Program-made: the position numbers and the translations under genes | Notes under the pieces: model-generated | Databases searched by the model: none | Told to the model about the DNA's origin: nothing | Seen by the model: the letters and a program-made list of their open reading frames with translations, nothing else | From: Neurospora intermedia | Lineage: Eukaryota; Ascomycota; Sordariomycetes; Sordariales; Sordariaceae | Length of the DNA stretch: 64,000 nt | Direction of reading: 5' to 3' | Assembly: GCA_037102815.1 (NCBI GenBank) | Contig: BTPP01000001.1 | Span: forward strand, 3,187,001-3,251,000 | Shown here: positions 33,007 to 45,457 of the stretch, piece after piece | Numbering within the stretch: the first letter of the stretch is position 1 | Layout: the number at the start of each line of letters is the position of its first letter

Positions 33007-35317
33007 ATGACCCACCTAACCATCCAGGACCGTCAGGTCGGCCATCCCGACCGCCATCTTATTAACACCACCATTTCACCTGGTTATGACGCCGCCGCCG
33101 CTGCCATTACTGACGAGGATCAACCCCTCCTCACAACTCTAGCCAGCTCCAGCTCCAACTCTTCGGCGTCTCTACCCCCTGGCCACCTCTCCTCAAACGA
33201 CAATGCCTGGACCCCTCCCCCTCGCTTCGTCTTCATCCAAATTGCCCTCATGTCCAATGTCTTCCTCTACGGCTTCGACGGCACCATCACCGCCGCCGTC
33301 TACGCCATTATCTCCTCCGAATTCGGCGCCGCCAACACCGCCTCGTGGCTGACCACAGCCTATCTGGTCACCAGCACCGCGTTCCAGCCGCTCTACGGGC
33401 GCGTCTCCGACATCTTTGGGCGCCGCGTCTGTTTCTTCATCAGCACTATAACCTTTGCGCTGGGCTGTCTGTGGTGCGGGCTCGTCAAGTCTTCTACCGA
33501 GAACGGCATGATCTGGGTCATCGCCGCCCGCGCCCTTACTGGCTTTGGCGGCGGCGGGCTAATGACCATGGCCACCGTCGTCAACTCGGATATGATTCCC
33601 TTCCGCCGGCGGGGTATGTACCAAGCGCTTCAAAACGGCATGTTTGGGTTCGGCGCCATATGCGGCGCGAGCTTTGGGGGCAGCGTGGCGGACGGGATTG
33701 GCTGGCGTTGGTGTTTCTTGTTGCAGGTGCCCGTGTCGGCGTTTGCGCTGGCGGCTGGGTGGATGGTCATCAAGGATCCCGTAAATGGGGTACTGGGAGA
33801 AGGGAACGAGAGGACTTGGGGACTCATTTGGAGGAAGGTGGACTTTACTGGGGCATTGTTGTTGGTCACGGCCATTTCGATCCAGCTTGTTGGACTGAGC
33901 CTGGGTGGCAATATGTTGCCTTGGAGTAGCCCGTGGGTTGTTGCGTCGTTGGTGGGCAGCACAGCGATGTTGGTATTGTTCTTGGTGGTGGAGGCGAGGA
34001 CGACGGCGATTCCGGTTATTCCGTTGAGGTTGTTGAAGGGAAGTTTGCCGCTGCTAACGCAGTTTGCGAATGTGTGCGCTGGGTTGAGTGCTTATGCGGT
34101 GAGTCGTTCCTCCTTCAAGTTGCTTTTGCTTCGAGTTGCTCCTGCTCAGAGTTCGATTGTTGTGGTTCAGGTGGCTCTTGCTTTGTATCGCCCCCTCTTG
34201 GCGTCGCTCCTGCCTGGATGGTTTCATGCCCCCCCTGATGAGTCAACTTTCACGGCTTGGTGTTGCTTCGAGTGCAGTTGGTTACTTGAGTTCTGCTTCG
34301 AATCGTTCTTCCATGTCCCTTCTTCTCGCCATGTTGATCGGCTGACTGACAAGTCCGTTCCTCTAGTACCTTTTCAATCTTCCTCTGTTCTTCCAAGTCG
34401 TCCTCCTCGACTCCGCCACCACCGCCGGTGCCCGGCTCGCTATCCCATCGTTGGCCACGCCCATTGGTGGCCTCATTGCCGGCATTGTCATGTCTCGTTG
34501 GGGAAAGCTTGTACCTCTCGTCCGTACTGGAACCTTCTTGATGGTCTTTGGCAACGCCTTGGTTACCTCTCTTGCTTTCGAGGACTCCAGATGGAAATAT
34601 CTTGTGTACATTTTCCCTGCCAACCTCGGCCAGGGAATTGTGTACCCGGGCATCTTGTTTACTTCGCTGGCCACGTTCGATCATGCCGGTACGTTTATCC
34701 GTCGGCTTCGTCTCAGTCACTTACCTGCGATTGATGTCGCCATCGACTAATCTAGACGATACACATAAACAGACCACGCCGTCACTGCCTCGACCGTTTA
34801 CCTCATTCGGTCTCTCGGCACCGTCTACGGCGTCGCCATCACCTCTGCCATTGTGCAAACCACGCTCAGCGTCCGGCTTCCCGGCGCTTTGGGCGAGATA
34901 CCAGATAAATGGAGAGTAACATCCCTTTTACTTTGCAGCTGTTTTTCCCGCTCCTGTTTCCCCGAGCGCTGTTGTGGTCCTGGGCCTCCCCGCTCTCAGG
35001 ACCAGGGCCCTACCCTTGGCATATGTCCTGTCCACAGCAGCTTTTAGGGACTTCTTCATTGCGTTGTGCTCATATTCTGTCTTGCTGCGGTTGTCTTGAG
35101 GTTATTTTCGTTGAAGCTTACACAAGTCTAGGTCGTGGAAGAAATCCGGCACTCAGTCTCGGCTATCAAGAACCTTCCCCCAGATATTCAGCTCAAGGCT
35201 CGCGAGGTCTACTACGAAGGACTGCGACTTTCATTTGCCACGTCGACGGCTGTGGCTGCTGCAGCTGTCAGCGCGGCGCTGCTTGTGAGGGCACGGGGAC
35301 TTCGTAGTACCACGTAG
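33007..35317 (+). CDS. MFS transporter, DHA2/VBA type, probably vacuolar
   Basis: Four exons (33007-34098, 34367-34688, 34773-34915, 35132-35317) encode 580 residues, normal for a 14-helix DHA2 carrier. Intron 3 begins GTAACA. The cytosolic N-terminus carries the acidic dileucine EDQPLL (37-42), a [DE]xxxL[LI] signal used for vacuolar sorting. The first helix follows near 74-100. Motif A is GRVSDIFGRR (131-140), and the next loops read ARALTGFGGGGLM and SDMIPFRRRGMYQALQN, typical of fungal drug and basic-amino-acid (VBA) carriers. The exon 2-3 join reads TFDHADHAVTAS. The substrate is not predictable. ATG 33007 was chosen for its context (CAAGATG) and because the upstream extension is not transporter-like. 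Confidence 0.9.
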
Positions 35318-38300
35318 CGTACTACGGAGTCGCACTTTGGAAAGAAAATATAAAAAAAAAAACAAAAGAAAAAAAGAAAGAAAAAAAAAGACACGCCTAG
35401 TCGACTGTTGGGCGAGGTGAAGAAGTCTTGTCTTTCTTCATCTTGACCATGGGGAGTGCTTGAGCTACCATGGGTAGGTTTGGTGGTATTGAGTTGGTGG
35501 CGGGCAACGAACTGGGGACGAGAGGCAGAAGAGACAAGGAGGTTTGGACAGGAGGGCGCGGCACTGGAAGTTGTGTTGTTGTCGCCGTCGGGTTAAGCTT
35601 AGGTAGTACACTAAGGGTAGGGATAGGGGTTGTTGGATATCGCTGGGAAGTCCCGGCAATAACCGGCAGTAGTACTGTGTAAGGTCCACCGGGGTATCAT
35701 TCACAACATTGGCGTGCAGTTGATGTCGGCGATTTCCAAAAGTGCGAGTTGAAGTCCGTCCCGGGAAGTCCGCAACGGGGAAGGTTGATGATGAGGAAAA
35801 GAAAGTGAAAACCCTGAGATTCAAGGTCTACCGTATGTGTAGTTGTCTCGTGATGTGGCCTTGAACAATGGAACGATGGTGCAAGAAGCCCCATAGGCAG
35901 CGTTACTATATCATAAAACTTCTCGTGATGATTTTTACAGGTCAAACTCTCTTGGGAACACCTCAAGCACGCCTTGAAACACCGTCACTTGGCGATCTTT
36001 TTCATCACATCCCCAAACCAATGCTCTTGAAGTGTTCTTTCTAATCCTCTGTCTTGCAACATGGCTAAAGACATGACCTTGTTGTCCTCTCGTCGCAGCC
36101 TGGAGACCATGGCCTATCAGGATGATCGTATCTGCTCGATGCACCAGAAAAGGGGACTCGCATCCTGAGGCCGCCATCCACCCTGAACCCGAGCTGTCGC
36201 CGAAGTTGCTTGGCTCGCTAGCATATTCCCTTCTCGGTAAAGTGCTGTCCAGTATCACTATCATAAAATTTCTCCCCTTATCCACCCATATGGTACGTGG
36301 GATGCTCCCCTTTCCCTCCCCAGCTTTTTGTGTCCAAGCTCAACCCTAATTCATCACGGAGAGTTCATGATTGGGCAACCAAATTGCGTTCCAAACGTTG
36401 TCGAAGACACATATGTCGATAGTAGGACGATAATTGGCCGTGCACAATGAAGTCACACAAGCCACCAGGCAGATTTGAATGTGCTTGCCATATCCTCAAA
36501 CAGGCTGTCTTACCTCGGCTATTCGTTGTCGAAGATTGAAGAATTTTCTTAGGCTTCAAGCCTCAAGTTCATGACTCATTTCAGCTAAGTAATAAGACAA
36601 GATAAGTTACACCAGCTGTTGGTCCGTTCAACAACGGTGGTCGACCGGAACGAGCAGGGACAGTGAAATCTCGAGTGGGCTCGTGGAGGATTGTGGATAT
36701 TCGTACGTATTTTGACCCCTTTGAAAAACCAATCTCAGCCTGTCGCCGTGCATAGCCACTGGAATAGTTGTGAAGCCTTTTTCCTCGTCAAATCTTTTCC
36801 ATTCTCATTTAGAGAGCCAGAAATGCGTAGCCTGTGAGATGGGAATGTGTGTCTGGACCTTCATTGATGCTCACTTTGCCTCCTGAACCATCACCGACTA
36901 TCATGGACTATCATGGATATCATGAACTTCCGGTTGCCAACCAGCTTAGAAACATGAAAGCCACGACACTTGCCACTCAGTCCTTTGAGTTGGCAGGACG
37001 TTTTCATGCCACGCTATTGGACGCTGTGTATACCACCAACAAAGAGTCTGACACGAACAAGAAAAACTTCTGGGACTGCGTGGCCCCCGAAACTTTCGGC
37101 GGACCTGCATGACCAGTGAAACTGACCAGGTTCTCAAATTTCCCTTGCTCCCAACCTCCGTCTGGCCACGCAGCAATCCCCTCACACCGTTTCTCTCGGT
37201 TGAGCGGGACACTAAACTTGAGACCTGTGAGACACGCACAGCACACACTGTACGTTCCGTATCGTCTCATGACTTGATATAGTGTATGAATCCAATTAGT
37301 AAGCAATATCGTTGTTGAAGCTAGGAGGATACGTGAAGCAAGAGTGGCGAGTCAATGACTGCAGACTGGGTGAACTGGAGACGGGACTTGTGGGCAGCGA
37401 TTGCAACGCTCTGGCTCGTAGCGTAGCGGGCACGGGTGAGGGATACCCGCCCGCCCTGTTGTGACACTGCGACCTTGGCCATGAACTGTCTGGGAACTAC
37501 ATGCGAACTACCCATCGAGAGATGATGACTGCTGTTGTGGTTCGAATCCGATTCGACAATGAGACGAAGGATCACAAGTTCATGACTGTGATAACTGATA
37601 AACCAGTCTCTAAAGTACTTGAGGTATTGTATCCTACCTACCTTATCTGCTGCATGTTTTGAACCTGCCACCTGCCAGCAAATGCAGGAGGGCGAAGAGC
37701 TGGAGTCTTGGATACCTAGTTGGGCCCTGGGAAGTGACAGGCGCTTCAATATCCCCGAGCATCAGGGAACTCTGGCGGTCACGGGAATGGCAATGAAGAG
37801 GGGTCCCGATGGCGACTTGCCGAGTTGATTCGGTTGTGTGGGGGGTTGGGGACATATGGCGTTTCCGGGGCCAACGACTGTCAGTACCGTTTCTCCCTCC
37901 ACCTTTCGTACCACGATATCGTGTGTCAATCAGGCGAAGATGCATCTTTGCGTCTGCTGGCAAGGTGGAAACCTCGGAGTTGACCTGTTCCACTCTCAGC
38001 GAATTTTTTTTCTCTTTTTGTTTTGCTACATCCGATATCAACGGAATACAAGCGAGGGAGGCAGGGTCTTGAATGGCAGATGCTTTTTTAGACAGCTTGG
38101 GTATCTTGATCGGCGCGAGGAGAACGGGACGGGTGCGAATCAACGCGAAGATCTGGGACCGCAAGGTGGATGAACGGGGCACTGCTGTCGACGCCCACTG
38201 CCCAGGCTCCTCCAGCGGGCATACCAATTGCGCTGGACAAGATCCGAATACGGCCCGATGGTATTGCCTCGACATGGCGGCAGGACTCAGGGTCCTTTTC

Positions 38301-38731
38301 CTTGCCCGAGAGGTAGACATGTACTTGTCGCCGTCGTTCCCTACAGGCACTGTGGTTCATTGAGCTAGGGCAAAATGGATGTCGAGCATTTCTCGACCGT
38401 TTTGCACCGGCGTTCTTCCTGCGCATAATTTCGACACTGTAGAATTTGTTGAGGCCATTTTCCAAACCCAAGCAAATGTGATGGTAATCTCGGCGCCGAG
38501 TGTCGTCGAAAAGGCTTAGTTCCAGCCGAGATCAAGTTTGACGTCTCATCGTCCCAGGGTTGGGGTTTTTGGAGACACCCGACCCATGCATCTTGAAAGC
38601 GTGGGCATCATCCAGGGCAGGAACAGAAACTTGACGCTTCCTTTCAGTCCGCCAGCTGCCAAGATCCAAGATGCAGCGCTGAGAAAGGGTTGAGTGGGTC
38701 TAGCTGCCCGTCTGGCAAGCGTCAAACAGCC

Positions 38732-38764
<33 letters not shown>

Positions 38765-41195
38765 GATGGGTAAACTCTCGGTGCCGGGCAACCCCCTTTT
38801 TTTTTTTCTTCTTTTTTTTCTTCTTCTTTGGATCGTCCCTCGTCGGCTCCAATTGCTGCCGTTGGGTGGACGGTTCGGTTCGGTTTGTTGTATTCGCTGG
38901 CTCAGTTCTGCCAAGCGCACACAGGAGAAGTCGTTCCGTTGCTCGACGATTCGTCTGACCACATCGCGACCTCTTTGGTGACCCTCCACTCCCCCATCAT
39001 TTGACACTTTGACCGCCTTTGTTGCACCAAGTGCGAACGCATTCGAGACAGCCGCGTCTTCAAGGGTAATTAATCGACAGTCCAGACGCCAGAACCGGCA
39101 GAAGCCTTCCAAGACTCTTCTCTCGATCCCCCCCGCATTAAGGGCTACGTCTAGAACGGCCTGTTGCGCACGCACGGCTTGTCAACCTTTGCTGCTTCGT
39201 GAGTACTCGATCACGATCACTGTTCTCAATTGGAACGTCAAACCGGCGACGGCAGAAACCACCAAGAAAAACCAAGGCCCTGGATAGCGGTTGTGAGAAA
39301 TGTCTAGTGTACGATTGTTAATCAGAAACCCAGGGACACCCCAGTGTCGGGTCCCCAAGAGTGGAGTGGAAACGCGATGTGACAGCAATGATCAGGAACT
39401 TTCCCATGTTTTTGCCCATCATATCCATCAGCCCCATCCGTCCCCATAGCTCTCCCCCCTGCGTCTCCATTCGGTGTCCTGTCTTCCCCATTTCTACCAC
39501 GGCAATGCCCAATCATGGCGAGCCAACCGCCAACTTCTTTCTTGTTGTCTCCGCTGACCATGGCCATTTTGGCTGCAGCTCGACAAAACAGGCAGCCCCG
39601 GATTTGCGGATCGCTCGACGTCGGCGAGCTTCGAAGCTGAAAAAAAACACCGCGAAACGCACCTCGAAGCAAAAAAAAAAAAAAAAAAAAAAGGAAAAAA
39701 AGTAAAAGCGAACGTGAAAAGGAGTCCACTGCAGAATGGATGCGATGCCGGACAAGGATCGGTCTGCCGGGTGTCCAACCCGTTGCACTCTGTCTCCCTA
39801 CGGCTCCGCCCCATTGGCGGCTTCTACACTACCCGAACGCCGTTCCAAGAGGAACTGGACTGGATCAGCTCATGGCAAACGGCTCGGTACCTTGTGGCGC
39901 CTCTTCCAGCGGTCCCTCGATGCAACTTCTACAAGTCCCGGCCCAATAAGCGACAATCGCATTCGGAGTCAAGTCATGGCCTGCATTGACCCTCTGCATC
40001 TCATTTTCGCGGCTGTCTCGGAGCGTGTCTCTCCATTCCTCGTCCTAACGGAATTGATTGAGACAATAATAGTCGCCGGCAAGGGGTTAAAGCAAAGGGC
40101 CGGCGAGCTAGGGACGTTAGAACGGCGAAACGGGTGCCACAGGAGGGGAGCTGTCTGCGATACACACTGTGTGTGTGGGCACTCACCGTTGAGGTGTCGG
40201 ACGGTACCGTCACCGTGGGCATCACTCCCCATCTGATCAAGGGGCAGAGACATCCCGTCCCGCCCTCCTGGCACTTCTGCCAACGATCCACGAGCCGCAT
40301 TTCGGGCAGGCACAGCGGGGAGCAGTTCTACGCTACAGGTACTGCATAGCGCGGTCTGCGGCGTACACAGTATGCCATGCCCCCATGGCACACTCCGTCC
40401 GGAGGACAGAATCCTGTGGTGCCCGAGATTTCAAATGCCGCCCCGGACACCAGGGCAGAGTCGACAATCATACCTGCGGTCTGGCCATTTTGCCCTCCAT
40501 TTTCCTGTCAGAATTGGACTTGGCGCGGACATTCCTACCAAAAGTGCATCTACCGTAGTGTAGTCCATTGTACCCAAGTTGGCCCGGTCACAACACGCCT
40601 CGTCACGTTTCGTCAAAAGCGGCTGCCACAAGCGAAAGTTGCAACGAAAGTTGCAACGCAGCAATCGTATCCTTCGTCACTCCTCTCATGACCCTCCCTG
40701 TCCTTCAACGTCCCATCATCCTCCGCCGCCACCGTGGAAAAGATTGAGCATCCCTATTCTCCTCCCTCTTACAAAAAAAAAAAGGCCGCCGGTCAACAAG
40801 CGCCAAACCGCCGCCGACGTCAGCTACTTTACCCGTGCCTGTCGCCGGTTCCACGACTGAGGCTTTTCCCAAGGTTTTCGCAATTCTACGCCCGAACCAG
40901 AGCCGCGAAACTCGAGCGCTGTTACGAAATTGACGGTGTCTCTCATTTTCAGCAAGCCGATCCCGGTTCCGAATCTTGAACCGGCCGAACAACAAAAGTC
41001 TGAACCCCTGATCCCTGGACACCCGGCCGGATCACTCAAACACACAAAGCGGGATCCGCTGTGTTCCCATGCTGCCGGGCCTAGACTGTACCTACAATCT
41101 TCAATAGCTCCGTCACCAGCCACTTTGTCGGCGCCGCGTTCGCTCCCGTCCCGTTCCGTGGCTCCGAATTGCTTCGCCAACACAACTCCGTCCTA
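35318..41195. other. 5.9-kb region without a supported gene, upstream of a transcription factor
   Basis: The longest frames (37643-38350 minus, 38546-39175 minus, 39736-40236 plus) have no domain; the second is built on a homopolymer tract. Several A- or T-runs occur (35336-35390, 38733-38763, 38797-38828, 39671-39693, 40770-40782). The part after about 39000 may be a long promoter and leader for the Zn2Cys6 gene, as is common for fungal regulators. Unrecognised small or non-coding genes cannot be excluded. Confidence 0.4.
38733..38763. repeat. 31-base poly-A run followed by a T-rich tract
   Basis: An uninterrupted A-run of about 31 bases is followed 34 bases later by a T-rich tract (38797-38828). 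Together they could pair as a hairpin. A second A-run of 22 bases lies at about 39671-39693. Confidence 0.9.
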
Positions 41196-43787
41196 ATGGC
41201 TCCACCAACGCAATACAAGCCCATCCAACCGGCGCCGTTGAAGGTCGCGAAATCGGGCACTTCATCTGGCACCGGCCGTGTTAATGGAGAGAAGCACGCC
41301 AGAAGGGTCAAGGCCGTGACACAGGCTTGTCACACGTGCCGCCGATACAAGGCCAAGGTATATTCTAGTTCCCGATCTGATTTTTTGTCTTGAGACGCTG
41401 ATGTTTTCCTTATTTTCACAATGTATAGTGCGATGGACTTCGACCCAGATGCACTAGCTGCAAAACCAAAAACAAGCCATGCGGCTACGAAGGCGAGGAG
41501 GGTCAGTCCCGCCAGGAGGCGATGAAATCACGGCTAGAGGCATTGGAGAGATTGGTGACCGCCCTTCAGCAAAAGTCACCCGAAGAGGCTGAAGCATTGC
41601 TTCAGCGTATTCGAAATGCTGACGATATCGTTTCGCTTTCATCGGCTGCTTCCAGCGACAGTGGCGACCGCAGTATTCCTGGACTCCATCGCAACGATTC
41701 GACGTCGCCCAGCATGGGCGGGTCACTTTCCGACTCATGGACATCACCATCATCTGTCCCGACTGTATCAACCGACATCATCAAGCGTGCTTTACAATCA
41801 GGCTCGCCATCTTCCGACGAGTCGTCTGAAGGCGGTATGCAGCTTGTCTCAGATTCAGGGAGCGCCACGGCGCGCCTGCGTGTCGATCATTCGGCGTACC
41901 TAATTCGCTTCGTCCTTCCCAATGCGGACGCCACCCGTGCGGCTCTCAACAGTTTCTACAGCTCGAGCGGCAAGCTCTTCCATGTCTTCTCTCAGCAGGA
42001 CATGGATCGGTTCTTCACAATTGTTTTTGGCTACGATGGACGACCCAACTATTCACAAAAGATGGCGATATGCTGCCTTTGCTCAGTCGCTGCCGTTGGA
42101 ATTCAGTACAATCCTGATGATTTCGAGAAGGGTTCGGAACACATCTTTTATGAAGTTGCCCGGCGGTATTTCGTGGACGTCCTCGAGGAATCATCACTTG
42201 ATGCCATCAAGGTTTGCGCCATGTTGGCATTCTTCAATGTCATGAACAAGGCCACCATTTCGCTTGCTTGGGTTGAACTTGGCATGAGCATGTCTCGACA
42301 ATTCGGCTTGAATACCAGCATTTTGTTACGCGACGAACAGAACGACCACATGATCGACTACAGGAAGACTTGGAGGACGTTGATGTTCTTCTCCAGTTGG
42401 CTTTCATCCACTTTGGGCTACATTTCCGGCAGCACTGGGTCAGACTTCCAAAAGTTTGTCCCCATTGCAGACGTTGAGCCTTATTACCCCCTTCAAGTGA
42501 CCGAAACCGTACAGAGAGAGATGACCAAGATTTCGCTTCTCAAGGCTGAAATCCTGCGCATGCAACTCGAGTTCCAGGATCTACCCAGACTTACTGTTGT
42601 TGCTAACGAATACCTCGAGAAATGGCATGAGAAGCTCCCGGTCGAGGTGCAGTTGGCCAACCTTGCCAACCCTGGTCTCGATGACACAGTCCGAAGGTCC
42701 ATCTATCACGTCCACCTGCTATATCTTGGTGCCATGCAGCTCTTGTACCGATGGATTGCTGCCCGGCTTATTCAAACGACCACTGTCAACGGCAGGGAGG
42801 TCATTGTCCCTAGCGAGTCCGTTCCTGAAGAGGACCGCAAGCTGCTGAAGCACGTTTCGCAGGGCCTCATTGCTGCGAAGCACTCGGCCCGTCTGCTTGC
42901 TTTGCTGCACGGTGAACGTGGTATCTTCCAGCGCTGCTGGTTGGTCATGTAAGTTTTGACGACATTGCCATCCAACATAATCTTTGGACGCCTTAACTAA
43001 TACATTGCAAATCAGCTTCCAATCCCATACCTCATGCGTCGTCATTTTGCATTCAGTTGCGCAAAAACAAGTTCACGGCTTCCCGGTCAGTTCCTGGGCT
43101 CCGGACCTCAAACTCGCGCAGCTGTGTCTGGATACGCTCGAGTTCTGCGGAAGAATCGATCCGGTTGCTCTTCGCTTCCACGTGCGGCTATCTGCCATCT
43201 TCAAGAGCCTAACAGCCGCTCTTCCGAGTAATGACAACCAAACGACCAGGCAAAGGACGGAAGACTGGGTGACCATGCCTCCTGATTTCCCTCCCATCCC
43301 TGGTGCTGCCGGAGTGAACAACAGCGCAGGTACACCACTGGTGGATCCGGAACAGCTTGAGGAGCCGGATCCGGAGTATCTTCTCACCATGCCAAAGGAT
43401 GCCAAGGAGCGCATGGTTGTGTTGTCACACTCACTGTTGTCGGCACTTTGCCGACCTTGGGGTGGTGACGAGGCGGGACCGGCGGGCACGGCTTGCGCTC
43501 AGGGGAAGAGCAGCGTTGCGACTGTGGTCAAGGAAAAAGCGGTGGATGAGGAAGATATTCCAGCATCGTCGGCGACGTTTCGTTGGGATCACACGGGCCA
43601 TCTGGGATCACGCGGCATGAGCAAATTGGCCAAAGAGCTGGGGTTGACAAAGTCGACTGACGAATCGGGTCTGGGCTCTTGCTCTACTAGTGAGGTTAAC
43701 CTGGGGAGCGACTGCAGGTTCTTGGATAGCGAGGACCCGCACGGTTGGCAGACAGCGCCAGAGTACATCGACATGTCACAATATTGA
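41196..43787 (+). CDS. Zn2Cys6 fungal transcription factor
   Basis: Three exons (41196-41357, 41429-42948, 43016-43787) encode 817 residues. The binuclear zinc cluster uses C45, C48, C55, C62, C65 and C72 (CHTCRRYKAKCDGLRPRC, then TSCKTKNKPC), and intron 1 falls exactly before C55. A short coiled-coil linker follows (SRLEALERLVTALQQK), then a Ser/Asp-rich spacer. The fungal_trans middle region spans about 140-450, with AALNSFYSSSGKLFHVFS and WVELGMSMSRQFGLN. The C-terminal third is Pro/Asp-rich and likely contains the activation part. It is a nuclear DNA-binding regulator; its target pathway cannot be told from the sequence and no cluster flanks it. Introns of 71 and 67 bp have clear branch sites (AACTAAT in the second). 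Confidence 0.92.
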
Positions 43788-45457
43788 CCATAATGGGGCG
43801 GCGGCGATGGTGAAAAGGACTGGTCAGGGACATGATTTGATGTTAGCGGGCTGGAACTGTAGCATCTGGTTAATCGGGGCGTGCCGGTTTGGAAATGTTG
43901 CATAGTACTAGTGTTGGTGTCTCCATTTTTGAGTGCTGTGGGGTTGGGGCATCAGTGTGCGATATGAACTTATTTTGTTGTATTTTCCTTTTTTCTCTTT
44001 TATTAAATCGATCAAGGTGTACATTAGGCTTAGACTTTGTAGATAGCACTGCGCATCTTGAACAGCTTTTGTGTTTTTTCTTGGAACTGATGGAACATTT
44101 GAACGTGAGAGACCGTGCTGACCCTTTTTTTGTTTTTTCTTTTCTTTCTTCGTTCCCCTTTCAAGTCATCTTACATCACTGAAAAGGGGTCACGCGTGGT
44201 GAAGCCCTATAAGGCAAGCTTACACGGTGCCCAAATTCGTACTAGCGACGCCCCCAAATCCGTCCCGTCAGGGGAATCCATACACTATATGTACTCCAAT
44301 CAAAAAAGTTCGAGAAGAAAGCATTAACACAGAAATTTCCACTTCCCCTTCCCTTTTCCTGCCGGGAACCGAAACGGGCATTCCACTTTGGTTGAACAAT
44401 ACTACCTCTACTGCCCAATTTTCGGACACTACACCTCTCCCGTCATTGGCACTTGCGGCTTCGGCTTCTGGGAAACTTCCTGCTCTGATCACAACGTTGT
44501 TCACGGCGCTTCTTTGGACGACGCGAATGGCCACTTGTGTGCGACCGGGGGATGCACGTCGTCGTGGCGCTAGGGACTTGTCCCTTTTCGTCCTGGGCTC
44601 TCCCCGGCTCCCGTTTTTTTTCGCTGCAGGGGGAGCAACCCCGCCCACTGCTCTCAGCGCTTAAAGCCATCCTCGAATCCATTCAGCATCGGTGACCAAC
44701 CATTGCTGACCATGATGCCGTCCTCGCGACAAGTCATGTCAACACAGCCAGTCAAACACTCGGCCCCTGGCAAGGCACTGGCACTGACTGGGGGATCGAC
44801 TATTGCCCAAACGGTCGGGTCATCCCTATTACGCAGATTGGTTGCGGCGGCGCGCTTGCGCTTGTTCGTCCGGTATTCAGCCTGTCCGTCGTTTCAAGAC
44901 GCGCTGCATTTGCACTGCATCGAGCTGCAGCGATGGCATCAACGGCATCCCGTCAATGGAGGACCTGCCACCACATGTCACACCACATGGGTCCCGGGGA
45001 GTGTCTCTGACCACTCCCGTGGACCGTTCTGGAATTGGAAATGTGCATGATTGCAAAAAGCTGGGTTCAAGGTGTGCTCAGCTTTTGTCGCAGGGCTGTG
45101 ACTGTTTTGATGTCTGGTCTCTGATGGTGGTGTGGATGCTGGAGTGTCGTGGTAGGGTTACTTCTGTTGTTGATTTCTCATGGCTAACACCATCCAGACA
45201 CCTTCGTCACCTTTGTGTTCATATGTGTGCAAGTTTCCTTTCCCTATTCCATCTGGTGTTGCACGTCGAAGACCACTTCTGCACACAGGCGTTTGGTTCC
45301 ATTTCCTTCTTTCTTGTTTCTTTCATTCCATACTTACATGTTGTCTTGACCGTGCCGCTCGGGGCGACCTTGGTCAGCTTACTTGAAATATCTAATGGGG
45401 TTCTCCTGGAAATCACAACAACATCAGCAGCAACTTTACCCTAACCAACCGGCCCTC
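43788..45457. other. intergenic region, no supported gene
   Basis: Holds the 3' flank of the transcription factor gene, a T-rich stretch (44120-44160) and the upstream region of the 1409-residue ankyrin gene. Frames at 44227-44664 and 44803-45444 (plus) have no domain and are probably leader or chance. Confidence 0.4.

Noticed and set aside
37643-38350. 235-codon minus-strand frame
   Set aside because: No domain, mixed composition, and overlapping frames on the other strand are equally open; no splice or context support.
38546-39175. 209-codon minus-strand frame with a Phe run
   Set aside because: The frame passes through the poly-A/T tract (Phe homopolymer) and shows no other protein signal.
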